A stretch of DNA of 64,000 nucleotides from positions 62,001 through 126,000 of the forward strand of contig NZ_WBMT01000026.1 of NCBI RefSeq assembly GCF_008923185.1. Reading direction: 5' to 3'. Numbering within the stretch: the stretch's first letter is position 1; every line of letters starts with the position of its first letter. Position numbers and translations under genes: made by a program. The notes under the pieces were generated by a model. That model was not told where the DNA came from. It made no database searches and saw only the letters and a list, made by a program, of their open reading frames with translations. This DNA is from Actinomadura rudentiformis. Its GTDB lineage: Bacteria; Actinomycetota; Actinomycetes; Streptosporangiales; Streptosporangiaceae. This document shows positions 26,310 to 35,245 of the stretch, piece by piece.

Positions 26310-27074
26310 GTGATCGCCCACCAGCACGATGACTTCGCCGGCCGGGTCGCCATCGTCACCGGAGCCGGATCGGGCATCGGGCGCGCCACCGCGCACACGT
26401 TCGCCCGCGCCGGGGCCCACGTGCTCGCAGTGGGGCGCCGCACGGACGCCCTGGCCGAGACCGCCAGCGCACACCCCGGGATCGTCACGTACTCAGCCGA
26501 CCTGCGCGCACCGGACACACCCCGGGAAGTGACCGACGCCGCCATTGGCCGCTGGGGCCGCGTGGACGTTCTGGTCAACAACGCCGGCGCCACCCAGGTG
26601 ATGCCTCTGGACGCCACCACCGCAGACGGCATCAGTGCGCTGTTCGACCTCAATGTCACCGCGCCCAGCCTGCTGGCCAACGCCGCCTTGCCCCACCTCC
26701 GCCGAGTCAGGGGAACGATCGTCAACGTCTCCAGCACCTACGGCCACCGGCCGCTGCCCGGTGCGGCCCACTACGCCGCTTCCAAGGCCGCCCTCGAACA
26801 GCTCACTCGCAGCTGGGCGGTCGAACTCGCCGCCGACGGCATCCGCGTCAACGCCTTGGCGCCTGGCCCGACCGAAAGCGAGGCTCTGGCCGCCGCGGGC
26901 CTCTCCGAGGCGGCCATCGAGCAGATCAAGCAGGACGAGGCCGCCCGCATCCCACTCGGCCGCCGCGGCGAACCCGACGAGGTCGCCGCCTGGATCCTGC
27001 GCCTGGCAGACCCGGCCACCACCTGGCTCACCGGCCAGGTCCTCACCATCGACGGCGGCCTGGAACTCACCTGA
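26310..27074 (+). CDS. SDR-family oxidoreductase
   Basis: A 254-aa classical short-chain dehydrogenase. TGAGSGIGR (cofactor loop), NNAGA, catalytic Ser in VSSTYG, and Y-x3-K in HYAASKAAL are all present, as is the C-terminal LTGQVLTIDGG. Start is GTG 26310 (preceded by GGAGCAG), since upstream frame lies across the operator and the ArsR gene. Probably repressed by the divergent ArsR; substrate unknown. Confidence 0.92.
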   Translation: MIAHQHDDFAGRVAIVTGAGSGIGRATAHTFARAGAHVLAVGRRTDALAETASAHPGIVTYSADLRAPDTPREVTDAAIGRWGRVDVLVNNAGATQVMPLDATTADGISALFDLNVTAPSLLANAALPHLRRVRGTIVNVSSTYGHRPLPGAAHYAASKAALEQLTRSWAVELAADGIRVNALAPGPTESEALAAAGLSEAAIEQIKQDEAARIPLGRRGEPDEVAAWILRLADPATTWLTGQVLTIDGGLELT

Positions 27075-27127
27075 TGGGGAACGCTCCCGCCCCTGCGCGG
27101 GACGGGAGCCGCCCTACCAGCAGGTCG

Positions 27128-28618
27128 TCAGAAGCGCCGTACGGAGTCGCGCGGCACGTCCTCCGCACGCATCTGGCTGAAGTCAGGCATCCGGGCCGGG
27201 CAACGCGCGCCTGGCGCGGGCTTCGTTCCGTTCAGCAGGTACGTGTCGATGGTCTTGCGCGCACATCCACTCAGTCCGTAGGCCCCGTGCCCAGCGCCCT
27301 CGTACGTGAGCAGCGCGGCACCAGGGATGCCCCGCTGGGCGCCGACCGCCCACGGATACACGGTCGCCGGGTCACCCAGGCTGCCCGCCACCAGGATGGG
27401 CTGCACACCCTTGATCCGGTACGGCCGTTGCGGGTCCTTGGCGCCCCGGGGCCGTCCGATGCACGCCGTGATGGCCTCCCATCCCAGCGGGTTGAGCCGT
27501 ACGTGCGGAGCGGCCCGGCGCGTCTTGGCCCGTACGTCCGCGAGCTGCTTGTAGTTCTTGATCGGGAACGACCAGTCGGTGCACAGGATCCCGGCGAAGG
27601 CCCCGTCCGGCTCCTCGTTCGCCCCGTACGCCTTCACGACCCGCTCCTTCTGCCGGCTGAGCTCCTTCAGCTCCTCGCTCAGCTGCGCCCAGGCGATCGG
27701 CTCGTACATCGAGTTGCGGACCATCTGTGCCAGCTCGGGCGGAGTCAACCGCACCTTGGGCTCGCCGATCTCGTGCAGGCGCCCCTTCTCGGCCCGCAGC
27801 ATCAACGCGTCGAGCACCTTGACCGGGTCCTTGCCGCGCAATCCGCAGTGCTTGGACGTAGGACACCACTTGGCGAACTGAAGAAAACCAGCCTCGAGCC
27901 CCTTCGCCTCATCCACAGAAAAGGCCAGAGCACCCTTCACCTGGTGATTCATGGCGCCGTCGAGCGTCATTCGCTTGACCCGCTTGGGGAACATCTCCGC
28001 GTACCGCTGGCCGAGCCACGTCCCGTACGAGCGTCCGTAGTAAGAAACCTTCTGAGCCCCAAGCGCGGCCCGGATGGCATCCATGTCCCGGGCGACGCTC
28101 CCCGCCCCCAAGAAGTCATAGAGCAACCCGGTCTTCTTGCGGCAGGCCTTGTAGAGCTTGCCCTGGTACGCCTTCAGGTTCCCGAAGCCCTTCTGACTCC
28201 CCGGATATCTCCGCGGCGCCTTGCCGACATTCCCGCACTTCACAGCATGGCTGCGGCCGACACCCCGCGGGTCGAAGCCGACGATGTCGTACCGCTCCCG
28301 AATCTGCTTGGACAACCCGGCCCGATCCAAGGCGAAGTCGATCCCCGATCCCCCCGGCCCTCCCGGATTCACGAAGAGCACACCCAGCCGCTTCTTCGGA
28401 TTCTTCGCCTTAACCCGCGCCACGGCGATCTTGATGCGTCCCCGCTTGGGTTTGCCCCAGTTGATCGGAACGCTGACGTAGCCGCACTGCGCCGTCCGAT
28501 CGTCGGCACACCTCTTCCAGCTGATCTTCTTGGGCGCCGCCTGCACCGGGGCGGACCCCGAAACGACGACGGCGGCGCATGCGATCAGGACTCCGGCCGT
28601 ACGGCCCAGGCGGGTCAC
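27128..28618 (-). CDS. Secreted tripeptidyl-aminopeptidase-like alpha/beta hydrolase
   Basis: A 496-aa exported hydrolase starting at GTG 28618. Signal peptide ends near APVQAAPKK. The GRSYGTWLGQRYA nucleophile (Ser), NPGGPGGSG oxyanion loop and YDIVGFDPRGVGRS are typical of the SlpD/SlpE and Streptomyces tripeptidyl aminopeptidase group, and the C-terminal PILVAGSLGDPATVY and GAGHGAYG segments supply Asp and His. Removes tripeptides from secreted protein N-termini in the characterised members. Confidence 0.92.
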   Translation of the reverse strand: MTRLGRTAGVLIACAAVVVSGSAPVQAAPKKISWKRCADDRTAQCGYVSVPINWGKPKRGRIKIAVARVKAKNPKKRLGVLFVNPGGPGGSGIDFALDRAGLSKQIRERYDIVGFDPRGVGRSHAVKCGNVGKAPRRYPGSQKGFGNLKAYQGKLYKACRKKTGLLYDFLGAGSVARDMDAIRAALGAQKVSYYGRSYGTWLGQRYAEMFPKRVKRMTLDGAMNHQVKGALAFSVDEAKGLEAGFLQFAKWCPTSKHCGLRGKDPVKVLDALMLRAEKGRLHEIGEPKVRLTPPELAQMVRNSMYEPIAWAQLSEELKELSRQKERVVKAYGANEEPDGAFAGILCTDWSFPIKNYKQLADVRAKTRRAAPHVRLNPLGWEAITACIGRPRGAKDPQRPYRIKGVQPILVAGSLGDPATVYPWAVGAQRGIPGAALLTYEGAGHGAYGLSGCARKTIDTYLLNGTKPAPGARCPARMPDFSQMRAEDVPRDSVRRF

Positions 28619-28895
28619 GAAGACAGACTCCCTGTACTTGGAGTGCGAACGGGGTTGAAGAGATCTTGGTGACGCCAGATCACGATTGAGTCAACCCTCT
28701 AGGCTGTTTCGGACAAACTTCCGACTTTGGAGGCAGCGCACGACTCGACGGCGCATCATCGCCCTGGCAGGACTCGCCACCTTCCCTGACCCTCGGTCCG
28801 CCTCACCGGTCCGGTCCCGGCCAGTTCCTTGCACGGGAGCACCATCCGGGACGATCTTGGTTCGAATGAATGCAGACAGGTGAGCGGAGGGATCG

Positions 28896-29192
28896 GTGAG
28901 TCGGCGCTTGGTCATCGGCAAGTTGGGCATCGGTGCAGTGGCCGGAATGGCCGTGCTCGGCCTCTTGATTTACCACTCGCTCCCGCCCACGCACTTTCTT
29001 TCAACGAGGGCGACAGATGAGATCCAGAGCGCCGGTCGATTGGTCACCACCGTCAGCACCACCAACGCCGCTGGCTCACCCGTTCGCGAGTCCAAATACC
29101 TCGTCCTCGAAGTAGAGTCCGCCTCGCCCGGGGAGGCCGTGGACAACATGGTCCGCGCTCTTGAAAGCCGGTTGGGTGGATCCGAAGCCTGA
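28896..29192 (+). CDS. Small membrane-anchored protein, unknown
   Basis: A 98-aa protein starting at GTG 28896 with GGAGGG 5-6 nt upstream. One N-terminal membrane helix (LGIGAVAGMAVLGLLIYHSL) precedes a ~65-residue outer part with Thr/Ser-rich strands and a final amphipathic helix (GEAVDNMVRALESRLGG). No family recognised. The ~280 nt on either side contain no other gene I would support. Confidence 0.5.
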   Translation: MSRRLVIGKLGIGAVAGMAVLGLLIYHSLPPTHFLSTRATDEIQSAGRLVTTVSTTNAAGSPVRESKYLVLEVESASPGEAVDNMVRALESRLGGSEA

Positions 29193-29472
29193 CGGTGACA
29201 GCCAGATACTGCATTCCGAGGCCAGTAACGGAATAGCCGTTGTGGAGCCCCTCGCGTCGGCTACCCGGGCAATCTGGTCGTGGTGAGAGCTGAACCGAGG
29301 GTGGTGGCCTAGCGCGCCAGGGCCTTGGCAGACCGAGCCATGCTTTGGCGAAGCTGCTGTCGAGATTCGGTCTGGATCGAGCCGAACTCGCCGTGAGGCA
29401 AGAGCAAACGGCGGATTTGCGAGATTGTCGGGATCAACTTGCGAAACGACCCGAATTGTTTCGGACGACAGA

Positions 29473-29499
29473 ACGCCCCCGCCGGGTCGGCGGGGGCGT
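29473..29499 (-). terminator. Terminator of the secreted protease gene
   Basis: Perfect 12-bp stem (29473-29484 with 29488-29499), loop GGT, beginning 19 nt downstream of the protease stop on the minus strand. No strong T run. Confidence 0.7.
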
Positions 29500-29517
29500 C
29501 CTTTGGTGCTGTTGAGA

Positions 29518-30600
29518 CTACTTGGAGGCTGCCTTGTAGACGGCCACCGCGGCGGAGCCGTGGTACGGGGAGTACATGTCCTTGGTGCGGTTGGCGTGCA
29601 TGCTGTTGATGCCCGCGATCCTGCCGTAGCCCTTGCGGTTCGGGGCGTAGATCCAGGGGCCGCCGCTGGCGCCCTGGCCCATGGTGCACTTCATTCCCAG
29701 GTGAACGCCGCTGGCGTTCCGGTAACGAATTCCGAAGGTGTTGCCGTTGCAGTAGCGGAGCAGGTTGTTGTTCGCGTACCGCTTGAAGCCGGGGATGCGG
29801 TTGGCCGGGTAGCCGAAGCTCCACATGCGGTAGGCGCGCTTCTTGTAACCGAAGGAGTAACCCTGGCTGCCGGTGTAGTTCTGGATCTTGCCGCGGGTCG
29901 TGACGGCCGCGATGTCGTACGCGGGGTTGCTGTGCTTGGTCCAGCCCTGAAGCGTGACGACCCTGTCGATGCGCCAGACCGTGTGCTTGGCCGGGAGGTC
30001 AGGGATGAAGCGGAAGTTCCAGTAGTCCCTGCCCCTCCTGCCGTTCTTGCCTCCGCTGTTGACGCAGTGTCCTGCGGTCCAGACAGTGCGCTTGTTCTTG
30101 GCCGTGATGACCGTTGCGCTGCAGTGAGCGTTCTTGCCTTGCGGCGTATCGAAGAGAAGCTTGCCGATCATCTTTGCCGGCGCGCTCCTGTGCCTCGTCC
30201 AGACCCTGGCCTCGACGACTGCCTGGGTGGAGGCCATTCCCTGGGCGGAGGCGGAGGCCTTGTCCTTCACCGTCGGCTCGGTCGGCGCGCCTTCGAACAC
30301 GGGGCCGGAGCTGAGAGCCGATGCCTGGGCCTCCGAGGCCGGGGCGGCGTTGATCGTCGGCATCTTGAGCGGCTTGGAGGCCGCGACGCGCGCCGGAGTT
30401 GTGGCCTTGATGGCCGCGTCGGACGTTTTGGGCGTGAAGGATTCAACCAGGGCGTTCGGGTCCGCCTGTGCGGCGGCACCGGTCTTGGCGGCGGGCTTGG
30501 ACGGGGTGTCGCCGGTGGCCGCGACGGCCACGCCGCCGGCAGCCGCCAGCGCCACCACAGAGGCGCCCGCGATGAGAATTCGAGGGGATGAAAGACGCAA
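29518..30600 (-). CDS. Secreted trypsin-like serine protease
   Basis: A 360-aa exported protease starting at TTG 30600 (GGAAGG 7 nt upstream). Signal peptide, then a ~110-residue Ala/Thr/Lys-rich propeptide, then the catalytic domain: TAGHCV (His), PAYDIAAV (Asp) and MGQGASGGPW (Ser). Of the glutamyl-endopeptidase/trypsin-like type found in actinomycetes. Two Cys pairs (AHCSATV with AGHCV; RYCNG with MKCTM) can form disulfides. Monocistronic with its own terminator. Confidence 0.92.
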   Translation of the reverse strand: MRLSSPRILIAGASVVALAAAGGVAVAATGDTPSKPAAKTGAAAQADPNALVESFTPKTSDAAIKATTPARVAASKPLKMPTINAAPASEAQASALSSGPVFEGAPTEPTVKDKASASAQGMASTQAVVEARVWTRHRSAPAKMIGKLLFDTPQGKNAHCSATVITAKNKRTVWTAGHCVNSGGKNGRRGRDYWNFRFIPDLPAKHTVWRIDRVVTLQGWTKHSNPAYDIAAVTTRGKIQNYTGSQGYSFGYKKRAYRMWSFGYPANRIPGFKRYANNNLLRYCNGNTFGIRYRNASGVHLGMKCTMGQGASGGPWIYAPNRKGYGRIAGINSMHANRTKDMYSPYHGSAAVAVYKAASK

Positions 30601-30769
30601 CCTGCTGCCTTCCGTAAGGAGCTTGCTTTGAGGGGGGTTCCGAGCGAAAGAGCTAACCGGTACTGGGAGGTATGCGTCAAGAACCTTATTTAGTGGTGCA
30701 TGTCTCGGTGGTGGCGGATGAGGCTGTTTGTCCGAAAATGCGGCGGTGGTTCCGGCCGGATCCGGTCGT

Positions 30770-31468
30770 TCAGCGTGTCGAAGTCTGGATCTCGCCGATC
30801 ACTAGCCGCAGGTTTGTGGTAGCCGGAAGCGGGCCGAACGTGCCGCCGGGCGTGTCGCAGGCGCCCACGCAGGTCCACGAGACGGCGTAGTAGACGGTGG
30901 CGCTGACCTGGTGCGAGGCGGCTCGGCGGTAGGTGTACGAGCACGTGCCTTGGTGGGGAACGCCTGGGCCCTGGCAGGTGATGCTGGCCTCGCCCATGTC
31001 CCAGTCGACGTGAGTCGGGCGTCCGGTGATGCTGACCGTTTGGCCGTCTACGGCGACGCTGGCCTGGCGGGGCCGCCAGGTGTTTCGGTCGATCCAAAGG
31101 AACGTACGGAGGCCGACCCAAGTACGGCCTCTAGGGCTCGTGTGCGGCCTGGGAGCCGGCAGGACGATGGCGTCCATGGCCATCTGCGCGACGTCGGCTG
31201 TGCTCGTACGGGGCGCCTCCGGGAGCGTGATGCAGTGGTCGGCGCCGCCTGTGGGCGCGCACATGGGCTCAACCTCGATTGAGGGGCCGCCGCTGTCACT
31301 CTTGGGGGCGCCGACGCCTCCTCTGGGAGCGGAGTGGTTGTTGCCAGCGGAGATGTTGCACAGCCAGTCGCCGCCATCTGGGCGACCGCAGTTGGCGTCT
31401 GCGGCTGCTGACGTTGGCGTCACGAAGATGAGTAGCGCGGCTGCAACTACGGCCTGAGTTGCTGCCAT
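30770..31468 (-). CDS. Secreted PKD-like protein (copy B)
   Basis: A 232-aa exported protein starting at ATG 31468 (signal peptide MAATQAVVAAALLIFVTPTS). The C-terminal domain mirrors copy A at 10259-11002: VDWDMGEASITCQGPG for VSWQLGETTLTCLGPG, CSYTYRRAAS for CSHVYKRSS, VSWTCVGACDTPGG for VRWTCAGADCDAPGG, and a final IGEIQTSTR for VDEIQTKSR. The Gly/Pro linker of copy A is shorter here. Its upstream lipoprotein partner is 314 nt away instead of 45. No kinase gene is adjacent. Confidence 0.78.
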   Translation of the reverse strand: MAATQAVVAAALLIFVTPTSAAADANCGRPDGGDWLCNISAGNNHSAPRGGVGAPKSDSGGPSIEVEPMCAPTGGADHCITLPEAPRTSTADVAQMAMDAIVLPAPRPHTSPRGRTWVGLRTFLWIDRNTWRPRQASVAVDGQTVSITGRPTHVDWDMGEASITCQGPGVPHQGTCSYTYRRAASHQVSATVYYAVSWTCVGACDTPGGTFGPLPATTNLRLVIGEIQTSTR

Positions 31469-31782
31469 GGGTGGGATCTGCTTCCTACGCCCCAAGGCTC
31501 GTGCAGCGGTGGAGTAGAACGCGGCTTGCCCCGGCCTCAGAGTTCGCGGTCGACGGCCGGGTGTCTGGCTGTGACGACGGTCCTGGGCGGCCGCCAGTTG
31601 GGATCCGAGGGCGGGGTTGGCGGTTGCGTTGGCGGCGAGGTGGGTCGGACTGGGGCCACCGGCTGCGGCGACTGGCTGACCCCACGCCGCCCGGCTGCGG
31701 GATGTGGGTAGCCGGTTGCGGCGGAACGATGAGGGCCGGGTGGTTGGTAGTTGCGGGGCCGATTGGGTGGCGCACGGATGGG
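31469..31782. other. 314-nt gap in envelope pair B, no gene seen
   Basis: The spacer between the paralogous lipoprotein and secreted genes is GC-rich, with no convincing ORF on either strand. In copy A this spacer is only 45 nt, so it was expanded here or shortened there. Confidence 0.5.
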
Positions 31783-32298
31783 TTAGCACTTGGGGTTCCG
31801 CGGGTGGGTGATGTTCGAGACCTTCCAGGTGCCGTTGGTCAGGTGGAGGGTCGCGTAGAGGAGATTGCGTTGCGGCTTGGGCGGGGCGCCTACGCGGGCT
31901 CCTGTGCGGGCTCTGTACGTCCACATCCCGGACGTTGTGACGCAGTCGATGATTTGGGCCGTTGGGGCGCGGAGGGCTGTTAGGCGAGGGTGCGGCACGG
32001 CGTGGCTGCGCTGGATCAGGCCGGCGCGGCGGTTGGCCCGGATGACCTTGTGGAGGTGCCGGGCCTCAGGGCCGGTGGTTACTTCGTTGATGAGGCTCGG
32101 GTCGTTGGTCTCCAGAGCGCGCTCAAAGGCCTCGTGGAAGCGACGGTAGGCCGATAGGGCGGCCTGGCCTCCCGGCGGCTGGGGCATGGCGTGAGAGGGC
32201 TCTTGGGCGCCGTTGGGCTGGAACATGCCGGTGGCTCCTGCGGGGGCCGTGCAGGCGCTAACCAGGAGCATGAACGGCAGCGCTGATTCGCCCCTCAT
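31783..32298 (-). CDS. Envelope lipoprotein (copy B)
   Basis: A 171-aa lipoprotein starting at ATG 32298 after GGAGGAGGG. Short signal peptide ends LLVSAC. Shares with copy A (11048-11644) a Pro-rich linker, AFERALETNDPSLIN (ETNDPA in copy A), IIDCVTTSG (VVDCMRTLA in copy A) and the C-terminal TWKVSNITHPRNPKC. Copy B lacks about 25 residues of the N-terminal part. Co-directional with the secreted copy B. Confidence 0.78.
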   Translation of the reverse strand: MRGESALPFMLLVSACTAPAGATGMFQPNGAQEPSHAMPQPPGGQAALSAYRRFHEAFERALETNDPSLINEVTTGPEARHLHKVIRANRRAGLIQRSHAVPHPRLTALRAPTAQIIDCVTTSGMWTYRARTGARVGAPPKPQRNLLYATLHLTNGTWKVSNITHPRNPKC

Positions 32299-32436
32299 GT
32301 GCCCTCCTCCGCGCCGTCAGATCGGCAGCACGCTAGCGAGGCCAAGGCGGGGCGGTGGGGGAGTCAGGGATACATCCGGATCTGCTCGTTCACCCACGCT
32401 TCGCGCAGTTTTACCTGCGATTTCCGGCAGGGATGA

Positions 32437-33054
32437 TTAGGTGCGGCCTATGTCGCGGACCAGGTCCAGCGCCAGGAGCATGTCCAGGTGGATGACCGTT
32501 TCCAGTTTGGCGCCGGGTTGTACGTCGGGATCGGCGATCAGGCGGTCCAGGACGGCCAGGGCGGTGGGGCTGTCCAGGTCGTTCACAAGCGCGGACTCGG
32601 CCTCCGCCACGTACTCGCGGTTCAGGGGGCGGCCGGGGGCATTTGCCCACTCGGCCATCAGGCTGCGCCAAGAGGCGAGGTCGCTCTCGGCCCTGTGGAG
32701 GTCAACGTCGTCCGGATCGCGGTGGTGGATGCGGAGCCAGGCGAGGCGCATGGTCAGAGGGTCGGCGGTCCGCTCGTCGGGGATCTCATGGACCACCAGG
32801 TGGGCATCGGGGGCGGGGGACACCTCGATCGCGTCGGGTGGGGCGGCGACCTCGAGGTCGGGGATGTTGAAGGCCGGGGCGGCGGGGACGGCGGCGGCGC
32901 GGGTCACGGTCACTGGACGGTGTTTGGCCCGCTGGGCCACGCGGCGGAGCAGGTCGGCCACGACGAGGACTCTGCTCGCACCGGACGGGACATGGATGTG
33001 CAGCCTGCGAGGAAGCTCCTCGACCTGGCCGGTCCGGTGGTCGTACAGCCTCAC
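32437..33054 (-). CDS. Truncated cysteinyl-tRNA-synthetase-like protein
   Basis: A 205-aa protein starting at GTG 33054, overlapping the methyltransferase stop by 4 nt (GTGA). It begins VRLYDHRTGQVEELP like the CysRS N-terminus, then LHIHVPSGASRVLVVADLL resembles the post-HIGH helix but lacks the HIGH loop; the C-terminal ~100 residues (RLAWLRIHHRDPDD, SALVNDLDSPTALAVLDRL, AKLETVIHLDMLLALDLVRD) match the CysS/MshC C-region. Catalytic core and KMSKS are missing, so it cannot activate cysteine. Possibly a regulatory or scaffold paralogue; coupled to a methyltransferase. Confidence 0.75.
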   Translation of the reverse strand: MRLYDHRTGQVEELPRRLHIHVPSGASRVLVVADLLRRVAQRAKHRPVTVTRAAAVPAAPAFNIPDLEVAAPPDAIEVSPAPDAHLVVHEIPDERTADPLTMRLAWLRIHHRDPDDVDLHRAESDLASWRSLMAEWANAPGRPLNREYVAEAESALVNDLDSPTALAVLDRLIADPDVQPGAKLETVIHLDMLLALDLVRDIGRT

Positions 33055-33833
33055 AGGACGTCGAGGGGACTCTTGCCGTCCGGCTTGCGGACGGCGGCGA
33101 AGCGCAGGCGGACGTAGTCGGCCACCCAGCCGGACTCGCGCCGCAGCGCCGGGGCGGCGAGGTCGTTGATGCGGCCGAGGAGCGGCTCGACCAGCTCGGG
33201 CGGTACATCGGCCATGGCGCTCGCGGCGTACGTTCGGACCCAGTCGGCCGCGCCGTTCGGCCCCTCCGTCATGCGCGTGGGGCGGTCGGCGTACTCCAGG
33301 AGGCGGACGGTGAAGCCGCCTTCCTCCAAGCGGTTGGTGTACTCGGCAGGGCTCGGGAAATACCAGGGCAGCTCCGGCTCGCCCAGGCCGAAGACGCGCC
33401 ATGCGGTCTGCATCGCGGCGATCAGCTCGGCGCAGTTGCCGGCGCCGCCCATCTCGGCGACGAAGCGGCCGCCGGGGCGGAGGGCGGCGTGCACGCTGGC
33501 GATCACCGCGTCGGGGTCGCGCGTCATCCAGTGCAGGGCGGCGTTGGAGGCCACCGCGTCGAACGACTCGCTCGTGGTGAAGTTGTGGGCGTCACCTACG
33601 GCGAACGACAGGCCCGGGTAGTGGGCTGTGGCCTGCGCGACCATGTCGAGGGAACCGTCGATGCCGAGCACGTCGGCACCGCGCTCGGCGATCTCCGCGC
33701 TGAACGTGCCGGCGCCGCAGCCAAGATCGATGACCCGTTCCCCCGGTTGGGGGTCGAGCAGGTCGACCAGCGGAGCGCCGTGCGCGGACACGTACCCGAA
33801 CGCGGAGTCGTACGTCGTCACGGCCCAATTCAC
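33051..33833 (-). CDS. Trans-aconitate-methyltransferase-like SAM methyltransferase
   Basis: A 260-aa class I methyltransferase: VIDLGCGAGTFSAEIAERGA (motif I), VLGIDGSLDMV, SFDAVASNAALHW (the AALHWM pattern of Tam-type enzymes), LRPGGRFVAEMGG. ATG 33833. Its stop overlaps the CysRS-like gene start, so the two are co-translated. Methyl acceptor unknown; trans-aconitate is the family's best-known substrate. Confidence 0.88.
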   Translation of the reverse strand: MNWAVTTYDSAFGYVSAHGAPLVDLLDPQPGERVIDLGCGAGTFSAEIAERGADVLGIDGSLDMVAQATAHYPGLSFAVGDAHNFTTSESFDAVASNAALHWMTRDPDAVIASVHAALRPGGRFVAEMGGAGNCAELIAAMQTAWRVFGLGEPELPWYFPSPAEYTNRLEEGGFTVRLLEYADRPTRMTEGPNGAADWVRTYAASAMADVPPELVEPLLGRINDLAAPALRRESGWVADYVRLRFAAVRKPDGKSPLDVL

Positions 33834-33963
33834 TGTCGTAATTTATCCGACAAAGGGCCACCTCGACGCGACCTTCCCACATCCAGGCTGTTCACCGGTG
33901 ATGTTGATCACGCAGCTCAACCCGGGAACGGGCCGGAACGTCGCTCGGCGTAGGGTCACGGAT

Positions 33964-34308
33964 ATGGGCGAGCGAGAAGAGGTCAGGATCGCGGGCATCG
34001 AGCGTGACGACGGCCTGATGTTGCGTACGCACGGCCTGGCGGCGGGTGGTCTGCCGGAGCTCCGCGTTGTGGCGCTGCCGCCCTATCTCGGCCAGGGCTG
34101 GGCCCAGGTGATGGGCGCGCTGGCGCAACGTCTGGCCGCCGGCGGCAAGGACGTGCCCGAGCAACTGGAGCTGGCGCCGGGCGTCACGATCCAGCTCAAG
34201 GTCGAGAACGGCGAGCTGGTCCCGCTGCCGCCGCACGGTTTCGAGGGCTCGCTGGACGACTGGCGCCGCGATGTCCTGACTCGGCTCTTCCCCGCTGCCG
34301 CCACCTGA
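33964..34308 (+). CDS. Conserved protein of unknown function, 114 aa
   Basis: A 114-aa soluble protein starting at ATG 33964 (MGEREEVRIAGIERDDG). A beta-rich first half is followed by an amphipathic helix (AQVMGALAQRLAAGG) and a Pro-rich loop (LVPLPPHGFEGSLDDW). I do not recognise a family. It lies divergent from the methyltransferase pair (~130 nt) and 64 nt upstream of the crotonase gene; a likely operator lies between, so it probably is not co-transcribed with the crotonase. Confidence 0.55.
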   Translation: MGEREEVRIAGIERDDGLMLRTHGLAAGGLPELRVVALPPYLGQGWAQVMGALAQRLAAGGKDVPEQLELAPGVTIQLKVENGELVPLPPHGFEGSLDDWRRDVLTRLFPAAAT

Positions 34309-34333
34309 CGGGCGCCCTGGCCAACGGCTTTCC

Positions 34334-34348
34334 TAGAATGTCGTTCTA
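34334..34348. promoter_or_regulatory. Short inverted repeat before the crotonase gene
   Basis: TAGAA-TGTCG-TTCTA, 5-bp perfect arms, 24 nt before the start of the enoyl-CoA hydratase gene. Resembles TetR-family operators of fatty-acid catabolism genes but the arms are short. Confidence 0.4.
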
Positions 34349-34372
34349 AACGTTGGCGAGAGGGGCCGCAGG

Positions 34373-35245
34373 GTGTCGTACACCGAGATCGAGTACGGGG
34401 TTCAGGACGGGATCGCCACGATCACCCTGAACCGGCCACAACGGATGAACGCGTACACGTACGTCATGCGCGCGGAGCTGCTCGACGCGTTCGACAAGAT
34501 CGACGCGGACGACGACGTGCGGGTGGTGGTGGTCACCGGAGCGGGCAAGGCGTTCTGCGCCGGCGCCGACCTCGAGGGTGGCGGCGACACCTTCAACAAG
34601 GAGAAGTCGCAGGACATGTTCGCCGGGGAGGACGACGTCCTGGAGGACGGCACGCCCCGGGACGGCGGCGGCACGGTCGCGCTGCGGATCGCGCGCTGCC
34701 TCAAGCCCGTCATCGGCGCGTTCAACGGCGCGGCGGTCGGCGTGGGCGTGACGATGACCCTGCCCATGGACATCCGGCTGGCGAGCGAGAAGGCGAAATT
34801 CGGCTTCGTGTTCGCGCGGCGCGGCATCGTCACCGAGGCGGCGTCGAGCTGGTTCCTGCCACGCCTCGTCGGCATCGCCCAGGCCATGGAGTGGGCTGCG
34901 ACCGGGCGCGTGTTCGACGCCCAAGAGGCTCTCAACGGCGGCCTCGTGTCGCGGCTGTACGAACCGGACGAACTCCTCCCAGCGGCGTACGAACTGGCCA
35001 GGGAGATCGCCGACAACACCTCGGCCGTGTCAGTGGCGACCATTCGGCGCCTCATGTGGTCGGGCCTGTCGGCCTCCTCCCCCTGGGACGCACACGCCGC
35101 CGATTCCCGCCTGATGGCGGCCCTTGGCGGCGCCCCAGACGCGAACGAGGGCGTGACATCGTTCCTGGAGAAGCGCCCGGCGAAATTCCCAATGCGGGTC
35201 AGCACCGACCTCCCCGCCCAAGTCCCCGACTGGCCCCTCCGCTGA
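34373..35245 (+). CDS. Enoyl-CoA hydratase/isomerase (crotonase) family
   Basis: A 290-aa crotonase starting at GTG 34373. ITLNRPQRMNAYTYVMR, the oxyanion strand VVVTGAGKAFCAGADL, and FNGAAVGVGVTMTLPMDIRLAS are diagnostic; the FVFARRGIVTEAASSWFLPR region carries the usual catalytic Glu. Length fits enoyl-CoA hydratases acting on larger acyl-CoA. Standalone; no clear beta-oxidation partner adjacent. Confidence 0.92.
   Translation: MSYTEIEYGVQDGIATITLNRPQRMNAYTYVMRAELLDAFDKIDADDDVRVVVVTGAGKAFCAGADLEGGGDTFNKEKSQDMFAGEDDVLEDGTPRDGGGTVALRIARCLKPVIGAFNGAAVGVGVTMTLPMDIRLASEKAKFGFVFARRGIVTEAASSWFLPRLVGIAQAMEWAATGRVFDAQEALNGGLVSRLYEPDELLPAAYELAREIADNTSAVSVATIRRLMWSGLSASSPWDAHAADSRLMAALGGAPDANEGVTSFLEKRPAKFPMRVSTDLPAQVPDWPLR

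Noticed and set aside
30672..30890. Short plus-strand frame before the serine protease gene.
   Set aside because: It overlaps the well-supported secreted gene on the other strand and lacks protein character.
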